Assembly (NCBI GenBank): GCA_030151165.1
Contig: JASLEM010000209.1
Coordinates: 1 to 12,148 of the forward strand
Source: Burkholderiaceae bacterium
GTDB taxonomy: Bacteria > Pseudomonadota > Gammaproteobacteria > Burkholderiales > Burkholderiaceae
Reading direction: 5' to 3'
Length of the DNA: 12,148 nt
Below, piece by piece: positions 7,384-12,148 of the stretch. The notes beneath the pieces are model-generated. The model searched no databases, was not told the DNA's origin, and saw only the letters and a list, made by a program, of their open reading frames with translations. Positions within the stretch are counted from its first letter, which is position 1, and every line of letters begins with the position of its first letter. The translations under genes were made by a program, and so were the position numbers.

Positions 7384-8253
7384 TCAGAGCACGACCCGGC
7401 CCGCGACGCACGCGCCGACATCGCCGCCGATCCACGTGCCTTCGCCGTCGCGCTCGACATGCACGCGCCCCGCGCGCTGCAAGGCGAGGCCTTGCGCGGC
7501 GACGTAGCGCGATGGCGCGCGGTCGGTGCCGATCAGCCATTGCGCGAGGTCGGCGTTGACGCTGCCCGTGACCGGATCCTCGTTGACGCCGAGCGGCGCG
7601 ACGAACACGCGCACCTCGAAGTCGCACTCGGCGCCCGCGCGATGCGGCCCGACCACGCCGACGCTCGCGATGCCCTTCAACGCCTCGTGATCGGGCCGGA
7701 GCGCGAGCACGGTCTCGGCGGAATCGAGCAGCAGCGCGACGGGCTTCGGGCCGTTCGACAGCCACGTGGCGTCGCGCACGCGCTCCGCGTCGACGCCGAG
7801 CGCCTCGACCACGCGGTGCAGCAGCGCGCCGTCGACCGGCTCGAACGTGGTCGGCGGCGCGGCGAAGGCCAGGCGCGCGCTCGCCGCGTCGCGCCGGATG
7901 CGCACGAGCCCGAGCGCGGACTCCTGGATGACGAGCCCGTCGCGCCGCGGCACGCCGCCATGGGCGAGCCACACGTGGCACGAGCCGAGTGTCGGATGGC
8001 CGGCGAACGGCAGCTCGCCGCCGGGCGTGAAGATGCGCACGCGGTAGTCGGCGTCGGGGTGCGTCGGCGGCAGGAGGAAGGTCGTCTCCGACAGGTTCGT
8101 CCAGCGCGCGAACGCGGCCATGCGCTCGTCGCTCAGGCCACGGCCGTCGTGCACCACCGCGAGCGGGTTGCCGCGCATCGCGTCGGCGGAGAAGACGCCC
8201 AGTTGCGTGAACGCGCGCGGACGCGGGGTCGTCGATTCGTGGTCCAGGGTCAT
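7384..8253 (-). CDS. PhzF-like protein, downstream copy
   Basis: This is a PhzF-fold protein of the isomerase/epimerase type, 289 residues. Family landmarks: GNPLAVV (29-34), NLSETTFL with the catalytic-position Glu E56, FTPGGELPFAGHPTLG with H86, and GVNEDPVTGS with D226. These match the E45, H74 and D208 positions of phenazine-biosynthesis PhzF. No other phenazine gene is present, so phenazine synthesis is not suggested; the true substrate is unknown. It is a tandem paralogue of the gene at 8368-9234, about two-thirds identical by eye. The ATG at 8253 has only a weak ribosome site. It lies downstream of a hairpin plus T6 and 18 bases upstream of GNAT. Confidence 0.9.
   Translation of the reverse strand: MTLDHESTTPRPRAFTQLGVFSADAMRGNPLAVVHDGRGLSDERMAAFARWTNLSETTFLLPPTHPDADYRVRIFTPGGELPFAGHPTLGSCHVWLAHGGVPRRDGLVIQESALGLVRIRRDAASARLAFAAPPTTFEPVDGALLHRVVEALGVDAERVRDATWLSNGPKPVALLLDSAETVLALRPDHEALKGIASVGVVGPHRAGAECDFEVRVFVAPLGVNEDPVTGSVNADLAQWLIGTDRAPSRYVAAQGLALQRAGRVHVERDGEGTWIGGDVGACVAGRVVL
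7997..8058 (-). repeat. 62-bp direct repeat, copy in the downstream PhzF gene
   Basis: These bases are identical to 8972-9033, 975 bp away. They encode the YRVRIFTPGGELPFAGHP core of the PhzF fold. A second identical run of about 33 bases follows in both genes. The identity exceeds the rest of the paralogue pair. Confidence 0.9.
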
Positions 8254-8267
8254 GATGACGGTGTCCG

Positions 8268-8315
8268 AAAAAAGGGCGAGCGAAGCCGGAGCCTCGACGC
8301 GCGCCGAGGCTCGGC
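8268..8315 (-). terminator. candidate terminator or attenuator between the PhzF genes
   Basis: On the minus strand a GAGCCTCG/CGAGGCTC stem (8289-8296, 8305-8312) extends to 11 bp with a one-base bulge. About 15 bases later comes a T6 tract (complement of 8268-8273). The stem is strong, but the T-run is farther away than in a classical terminator, so partial termination or attenuation is possible. Confidence 0.45.
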
Positions 8316-8343
8316 AGGATCAGAAAGCGAGTCGTTCAGGAAC

Positions 8344-8362
8344 GGGCCGCTCGTGGCGGCCC
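8344..8362 (-). terminator. hairpin just after the upstream PhzF stop codon
   Basis: GGGCCGC and GCGGCCC (8344-8350, 8356-8362) form a perfect 7-bp stem with a 5-base loop, 5 bases past the upstream PhzF stop. It is the first of two consecutive hairpins in the 114-bp gap between the PhzF genes. It may protect the 3' end or assist termination. Confidence 0.4.
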
Positions 8363-8367
8363 GGCCG

Positions 8368-9234
8368 CTACAGCGTCACGCTGCCGGCGATGCATTCGGC
8401 GACGTCGCCGCCGATCCATGTCCCCTGGTCGTCACGCTGCACGTGCACGCGGCCGGCGCGGCCCATCGCGGTGCCTTGCGCAGCGACGTAGCTCGCGGGC
8501 GCGCGGCCGCTGTCGATCAGCCACTGCGCGATGTTCGCGTTGAGGCTGCCGGTGACCGGATCCTCGTTGACGCCGATCGCCGCGGCAAAGAAGCGCACCT
8601 CGAACTGGCACGCGCCGCCGGCCGGATGCGGCCCGACGACGCCGACCTTCGCCAGCGACTTCAGCGCGCCGTGGTCGGGCTTCAGCGCCAGCACGGTGGC
8701 CGCGTCGTCGACCAGCAGCGTCAGCTGCGGCGCGCCGTTGGTCAGCCACGCGGCGTCGCGCACGCGCGCCGGGTCGAGCCCGAGCGCGGCGTAGACGCGA
8801 TGCAGCAGCTCGGCGTCGGCGCGTTCGACAGTGGTCGGCGGCGCGGCGAAGGCTAACCGATCGCTGCGGCGGATCTTCACCAGGCCGACGCCGCATTCCT
8901 GCACGACGACGCCCGCCGTCTTCGGCTGGCCGCCGGCCGCGAGCCACGCGTGGCACGAGCCGAGCGTCGGGTGGCCGGCGAACGGCAGCTCGCCGCCGGG
9001 CGTGAAGATGCGCACGCGGTAGTCGGCGTCGGGCGTCGTCGGCGGCAGCAGGAACGTCGTCTCCGACAGGTTCGTCCAGCGCGCGAACTGCGCCATGCGC
9101 GCGTCGCCGAGGCCGCTGCCGTCCCGCACGACCGCCAGCGGGTTGCCCAGCAGCGGCTCGGCGGTGAAGACGTCGACCTGCGAGAAGCCGCGCGGACGCG
9201 GGGTGCTGTCTGGCAAAGGACGGGACGAACTCAT
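8368..9234 (-). CDS. PhzF-like protein, upstream copy
   Basis: This is the second PhzF-fold protein, 288 residues, with the same landmarks as its neighbour: GNPLAVV (30-36), NLSETTFL with E58, FTPGGELPFAGHPTLG with H88, GVNEDPVTGS with D225. It is three residues shorter in the middle (gap near RIRR/SDRLAF). Its start is well defined: the ribosome site GAGGA overlaps the TGA stop of the aminotransferase gene, 10 bases upstream, which indicates translational coupling. This copy is thus tied to the transaminase, while the other copy is separated by hairpins. Substrate is unknown; related proteins act on small amino or keto acids. Confidence 0.92.
   Translation of the reverse strand: MSSSRPLPDSTPRPRGFSQVDVFTAEPLLGNPLAVVRDGSGLGDARMAQFARWTNLSETTFLLPPTTPDADYRVRIFTPGGELPFAGHPTLGSCHAWLAAGGQPKTAGVVVQECGVGLVKIRRSDRLAFAAPPTTVERADAELLHRVYAALGLDPARVRDAAWLTNGAPQLTLLVDDAATVLALKPDHGALKSLAKVGVVGPHPAGGACQFEVRFFAAAIGVNEDPVTGSLNANIAQWLIDSGRAPASYVAAQGTAMGRAGRVHVQRDDQGTWIGGDVAECIAGSVTL
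8972..9033 (-). repeat. 62-bp direct repeat, copy in the upstream PhzF gene
   Basis: Exact partner of 7997-8058, both read on the minus strand, within the RIFTPGGELPFAGHP coding core. Conserved protein motif alone would allow silent changes, yet there are none over these 62 bases. Confidence 0.9.
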
Positions 9235-9244
9235 GCGCGCGTCC

Positions 9245-10477
9245 TCAGGCGGTCGCGAGCGCGGGCTGCGACGCGAGATGGGCCTTGACCACGGTGCCGA
9301 GGCGTTCGACGGCGTCGGCGATGTCGGCGGGCGCGAGCGTCACGAACGACAGGCGCATCGTGCGCGCGTCCGGCTGGTTGGCGTAGAACGCCGAGCCCGG
9401 CACGTAGGCGACGCCGGCCTCGACCGCCTTCGGCAGCAGTGCCATCGCGTCGCAGCCGGCGGGCAGGCGCACCCAGAAGAACATGCCGCCGCTCGGCGCC
9501 TGCCATTCGCAACCCGCGGGCAGGTGGGCCTGCAGCGCGGCGGCCATCGCGTCGCGCTGCGTGCGGTAGCGGTCGCGGATCGAGGGGATGTGCTGCGTCA
9601 GGAAGCCGTCGCGGATGACCTGGTAGACGACGCGCTGGTTGAACGCCGCGGTGTGCAGGTCGGCGGCCTGCTTCGATTGCAGGATCTTGGGGAACAGCGG
9701 CTTCGGGCAGACCATGAAGCCCAGGCGCAGGCCCGGCGCGAGCACCTTGGAGAACGACCCGAGGTACAGCGTGCCTTCGCTCCAGCGCGAGGCCAGCGGC
9801 TTCGGCGGCGCCTCGTCGTACCAGAGGTCGCCGTACGGGTTGTCTTCCACCAGCGGCACGCCGATGCGCTCCGCGGCGGCGACGATCGCGTCACGACGCG
9901 CGGCGGGGATCACGCGGCCGGTCGGGTTCTGGAAGTTCGGCAGCACGTACATGAAGCGCGTGCCCTTCTCGAGCGCGGCGATGCCTTCGGGCAGCGGGCC
10001 GTCCTGGTCACCGGCGACGGATGCGAACTTCGGCTCGTTCGGGTTGAAGGCCTGCAGCGCGCCGAGGTAGGTCGGCGTCTCGACGGCCACCGTGCTGCCG
10101 GCGTCCAGCATCACCTTGCCGACCAGGTCGAGGCCTTGCTGCGAGCCGCTCGTGATCAGGATGCGGTCGGCGGGCGCGTCGAGGCCGGCGGCCGTCAGGT
10201 TGGCCGAGACCCAGTCGCGCAGCGGGCCGAAGCCTTCGCTGGCCGCGTACTGCAGCGCCTCGCGCGGGTTGTCGGCGAGCACCTTGGCGGTCGCTTCGCG
10301 CATCGCTTCGACGGGGAAGGTGTCGGCCGACGGCAGGCCGCCGGCGAGCGAGCGCACGCCCGGCAGCTCGGTCAGCTTCAGGATCTCGCGGATGACCGAC
10401 GGGTTCATGCGGGCGCAACGCGCGGCGAGGTGCCAGGGCGAGTTCGGGGTGTCGGGGGAAGTGTTGGAACCGGTCAT
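9245..10477 (-). CDS. PLP-dependent aminotransferase, LysN/2-aminoadipate type (class I fold)
   Basis: This cytosolic transaminase has 410 residues. Active-site features are all present: Y77-x-x-S/EG region for substrate recognition (LQYAASEGFGPLRDWV), GSQQGLDL (111-118), NPTG (N184), EDNPYGDL with D212 and Y215, the PLP lysine K244 in GSFSKVLAPGLRLGF, and R375 in MRLSFVT for the substrate carboxylate. This pattern is that of the 2-aminoadipate/aromatic amino-acid aminotransferases resembling the MocR C-terminal domain. The exact donor cannot be assigned (aminoadipate, aromatic, branched or kynurenine are all possible). ATG 10477 has an AAGG about 13 bases upstream, a weak site. It lies 81 bases after the EamA gene and 10 before the PhzF gene. 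Confidence 0.93.
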   Translation of the reverse strand: MTGSNTSPDTPNSPWHLAARCARMNPSVIREILKLTELPGVRSLAGGLPSADTFPVEAMREATAKVLADNPREALQYAASEGFGPLRDWVSANLTAAGLDAPADRILITSGSQQGLDLVGKVMLDAGSTVAVETPTYLGALQAFNPNEPKFASVAGDQDGPLPEGIAALEKGTRFMYVLPNFQNPTGRVIPAARRDAIVAAAERIGVPLVEDNPYGDLWYDEAPPKPLASRWSEGTLYLGSFSKVLAPGLRLGFMVCPKPLFPKILQSKQAADLHTAAFNQRVVYQVIRDGFLTQHIPSIRDRYRTQRDAMAAALQAHLPAGCEWQAPSGGMFFWVRLPAGCDAMALLPKAVEAGVAYVPGSAFYANQPDARTMRLSFVTLAPADIADAVERLGTVVKAHLASQPALATA

Positions 10478-10558
10478 GACGAGAAGCCTTCAGGAAAGAT
10501 GTGCGGCTGCGGAATCAGCGCACGACGGGACAGGAAAGGGAATTCGGACGGCGATGCA

Positions 10559-11590
10559 TCACACGCGCCCCACCGCGCCCGCGGCCCCGGTCGACATGCG
10601 CCGCCCGAGGTAGACGCAGGCCATCACGGCGATCGAGAAGCCGAGCGTGCCGGCTTCGAGCCTTTCGCCGAGCAGCGGCGCGCTGGCGAGGATGGAGACG
10701 AAGGGCTGCAGCAGCTGCACCTGGCTCACGCGCAGCGTGCCGCCCCACGCGAGGCCGCGGTACCACGCGAAGAAGCCCATCCACATCGAGAACACCGCGA
10801 CGTAGCCGAAGCCGACCCACGCCGACGCGCGCACCGGCGCGGCGGGCCATTGCGTGAAGAGCACCGGCAGCGTGACGGGCAGCGCGAGCACGAGCACCCA
10901 CGAGATCGTCTGCTCGGGCGTCATGCCGTTCGGGCCGGCGGTGACGCGCACGCCGGTGATGTAGCCGATCGACGAGGCGATCACCGCGCCGAGCAGCAGC
11001 AGGTCGCCGACCTGCGGCAACCCGGCGCCGCGCCACGCCGCGAACGCGACGACCAGCAGCGCGCCCAGCACCGCGAACGCCCAGAAGCCGTTCGACGGCC
11101 GCTGCCGCAGCATCGCCGCGCCGACCGCCGCGGTGGCGAGCGGCATCAGGCCGGTGATGACGGACGCGTGCATCGCGTCGACGTGCCGCACGGCGAGGCC
11201 CAGCAGCAGCGGCCAGAGGATCACGTTGCCCGCGATCGTCAGCGCCAGCATGCCCCAGTGCTCGCGACGCGGCCACGGCGCGCGCGTGACGACGAGGTAC
11301 ACGAGCGACAGCAGGCCCGCGACGCCCGCGCGGCCGATGGCCACGAACACCGGGCTCAGCTGCGGCGCGTCGGCGCTGCCGCAGGCCAGCCGCGTCATCG
11401 GGATCGTCAGCGCGAAGACCAGCATGCCCAGCGCGCCCAGCCACAGGCCCAGCCGCGTGCGGCGCTGCTGGCGGCCGAAGGTCTGCGACGGCGTCTCGCC
11501 GGCCGCGCCCGGTGCCCCCACGACAGCGGCCGGCGCGGCTGCGGAGGCGGCGGTCGGCAGCAGCGTGGCAGGTTGGGGTTCGAGGCGCAT
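10559..11590 (-). CDS. EamA/DMT-family inner-membrane transporter
   Basis: This drug/metabolite transporter-fold permease has 343 residues with about ten hydrophobic helices in two EamA repeats. The first half is roughly 50-180 (with SPVFVAIGRAGVAGLLSLVYL and HASVITGLMPLATAAVGAAML) and the second roughly 195-330 (with VGFGYVAVFSMWMGFFAWYRGLA and LLQPFVSILASAPLLGERL). The GLMPLATA and LLQPFVS segments with the following Glu are the repeat signatures. Members commonly export amino acids or metabolites; the substrate is not predictable. The first 45 residues are Ala/Pro/Gln-rich and precede the first helix, unusually long for the family, so a later start is possible, but none has a better ribosome site. 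It is the first gene of the minus-strand cluster and divergent from the MocR-like gene. Confidence 0.9.
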   Translation of the reverse strand: MRLEPQPATLLPTAASAAAPAAVVGAPGAAGETPSQTFGRQQRRTRLGLWLGALGMLVFALTIPMTRLACGSADAPQLSPVFVAIGRAGVAGLLSLVYLVVTRAPWPRREHWGMLALTIAGNVILWPLLLGLAVRHVDAMHASVITGLMPLATAAVGAAMLRQRPSNGFWAFAVLGALLVVAFAAWRGAGLPQVGDLLLLGAVIASSIGYITGVRVTAGPNGMTPEQTISWVLVLALPVTLPVLFTQWPAAPVRASAWVGFGYVAVFSMWMGFFAWYRGLAWGGTLRVSQVQLLQPFVSILASAPLLGERLEAGTLGFSIAVMACVYLGRRMSTGAAGAVGRV

Positions 11591-11678
11591 CGCGGAGAGC
11601 AGGAAGGATGGCGGACGGGACGACCGGGCCGATACGGGAAACCGACCGGTGGCGGGACGTCCAGTCTAGGCCGATAAT

Positions 11679-11696
11679 CAGTACACGACCAGTACA
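11679..11696. promoter_or_regulatory. direct repeat CAGTACA, 11-bp phasing
   Basis: CAGTACA occurs at 11679-11685 and 11690-11696, starts 11 bp apart, one helical turn. MocR regulators commonly bind direct repeats. The site is about 90-110 bases upstream of the EamA start and 115 bases upstream of the MocR-like start, so it could serve either gene. Confidence 0.45.
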
Positions 11697-11717
11697 GCGA
11701 CGCGGTGCAGTTCGGTG

Positions 11718-11747
11718 ATCTGTATTGCTGGCGACGGCAATACAGAT
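11718..11747. promoter_or_regulatory. perfect 11-bp inverted repeat, candidate operator
   Basis: ATCTGTATTGC (11718-11728) and GCAATACAGAT (11737-11747) are exact inverted copies with an 8-base spacer. The arms are AT-richer than everything around them, and the centre is about 77 bases upstream of the regulator start and 142 upstream of the EamA start. This is the most operator-like symmetry in the window. Confidence 0.6.
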
Positions 11748-11809
11748 GATCGCCGGCCGCGCTTCGCCACGTGCCCCCTCCTTTTTTCAGCGGATCCCGT
11801 GGAGTTCGC

Positions 11810-12031
11810 ATGAACGACGACTCGGCCCTTCCTCCTTCGGCGACGACCGGCACGCCCGCGCGGCCCCGCGCACGCGCCGCGCGCAGCCCGGCCCCCGCCG
11901 CCGCGAGCTCGTCCGTGGGCGCGACCGTGCTGGCGCGCAGCGCGGCGCAGACGCTCGCCGAGCAGCTGTCCGGCCACTACGGCGCGCGCATCCGCCAGCG
12001 CCTGCTGCTGCCGGGCGCGCGGCTGCCATCG
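11810..12031 (+). CDS. GntR/MocR-family regulator, N-terminal fragment
   Basis: The gene starts at ATG 11810 with GGAG five bases upstream. The first 41 residues are an Ala/Pro/Arg-rich linker; then LARSAAQTLAEQLSGHYGARIRQRLLLPGARLPS reads as the first helices of a GntR winged-helix domain, with the LLPGARLPS motif at 66-74. In MocR proteins this is followed by VRExARRHGVSxxTV and a class I aminotransferase domain. Here the match stops at S74 and the sequence turns back as an inverted copy; the frame stays open to the window end but encodes no GntR recognition helix. The position divergent from an EamA exporter and transaminase is typical for MocR regulators. MocR rather than another GntR subfamily is inferred from context. 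Confidence 0.7.
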
Positions 12032-12148
12032 GCGCGCGCTCTCGCGTACCGAGGGCAGGCGCGCGCCCGGCAGCAGCAGGCGCTGGCGGATGCGCGTCGC
12101 GTAGTGGCCGGCGAGCTGCTCGGCCAGCGTCTGCGCGGCGCTGCGCGC
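11933..12148. repeat. long imperfect inverted repeat spanning the regulator HTH
   Basis: Arms 11933-12032 and 12049-12148 are inverted copies with 91 of 100 positions identical and no gaps; the 16 bases between form the loop. The right arm ends at the window edge, so the true length may be greater. Mismatches cluster at third codon positions of the shared reading frame (6 of 9). Confidence 0.9.
12032..12148 (-). pseudogene. second GntR/MocR-like N-terminal fragment, inverted
   Basis: Read on the minus strand from the window edge, this stretch encodes SAAQTLAEQLAGHYATRIRQ, then RLLLPGARLPSVRESAR. That is the same HTH start as the plus-strand gene, but it continues six residues further with the expected VRESAR. 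It then runs into the antisense of the plus-strand copy and stops being GntR-like. It differs from the other copy by S-to-A, G-to-A and A-to-T changes plus several silent ones. No start codon is inside the window. It is a fragment of a related but distinct gene, either a rearranged remnant or a foreign piece joined in assembly. Confidence 0.6.

Noticed and set aside
6803..7981. Upstream extension of the AlaX frame to 630 residues
   Set aside because: The added part is Arg/Ala-rich and overlaps GNAT and PhzF in another frame; AlaX has a good ribosome site and family-typical start at 6802.
6892..8856. Plus-strand open frame of 654 codons
   Set aside because: It is antisense to the GNAT and both PhzF genes. 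Its apparent internal repeat simply mirrors the PhzF duplication.
7384..9234. Phenazine biosynthesis locus
   Set aside because: Only PhzF-fold proteins are present; no phzA/B, C, D, E or G homologue is seen, and PhzF-like proteins are widespread outside phenazine pathways.
9095..11677. Plus-strand open frame of 860 codons opposite the transaminase and EamA genes
   Set aside because: The translation is Arg/Gly/His-rich without any domain, while the minus strand encodes two complete enzymes with intact motifs.

Overview
The window is very GC-rich DNA with short intergenic gaps. The best taxonomic clue is the left end: an F1Fo ATP synthase operon in the order atpI-atpB-atpE, whose c-subunit ([12 protein letters not shown]...) and a-subunit sequences are of the Burkholderiales (Betaproteobacteria) type. 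Cytochrome c', the MocR-like regulator and the paired PhzF proteins also fit a free-living betaproteobacterium. No rRNA, tRNA, CRISPR array, transposase, integrase or phage gene was seen.

Layout, left to right. (1) 1-1644, minus strand: atpE (cut by the window edge), atpB and atpI, with a hairpin plus U-rich translational enhancer ahead of atpE and a weak promoter candidate near 1764-1769. (2) 1901-3183: a divergent electron-transfer pair, a four-helix membrane cytochrome b561 on minus and a periplasmic class II cytochrome c' on plus, separated by a 128-bp region with a 14-bp imperfect dyad. (3) 3210-3269: five degenerate 12-bp tandem units. (4) 3317-4928, plus: a small DUF2946-like Cys/His protein and an exported beta-barrel-like protein whose mature N-terminus is CSTCGC; together they look like a metal (possibly copper) associated pair. 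(5) 5062-5940, plus: a YdhF-type aldo/keto reductase. (6) 6089-11590, minus: an amino-acid-handling cluster, read in transcription order as EamA exporter, LysN-type PLP aminotransferase, PhzF-like protein, second PhzF-like protein, GNAT acetyltransferase, and AlaX-type alanyl-tRNA editing protein. A hairpin plus T6 tract between the two PhzF genes may split or attenuate the transcript. (7) 11591-11809: a divergent regulatory region with an 11-bp perfect inverted repeat and a direct repeat with 11-bp phasing. (8) 11810-end, plus: the N-terminus of a GntR/MocR regulator, broken inside its helix-turn-helix.

The strangest structure is the right end. The regulator's N-terminal coding sequence is followed, head to head, by a second inverted copy of the same coding sequence (arms 11933-12032 and 12049-12148, 91 of 100 positions matching). 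Six of the nine differences are at third codon positions and the second arm is a cleaner GntR motif. The two arms are therefore related but distinct genes joined at their HTH, with neither gene complete. An assembly or chimera artefact at a contig edge is the leading explanation; a real inversion is the alternative.

Functional reading (inference): a MocR-type regulator sensing an amino acid or PLP adduct would control export (EamA), transamination, PhzF-type enzymology, N-acetylation (GNAT) and clearance of mischarged tRNA(Ala) (AlaX). That set is coherent as a response to a toxic or non-canonical amino acid, but the substrate cannot be read from the sequence.
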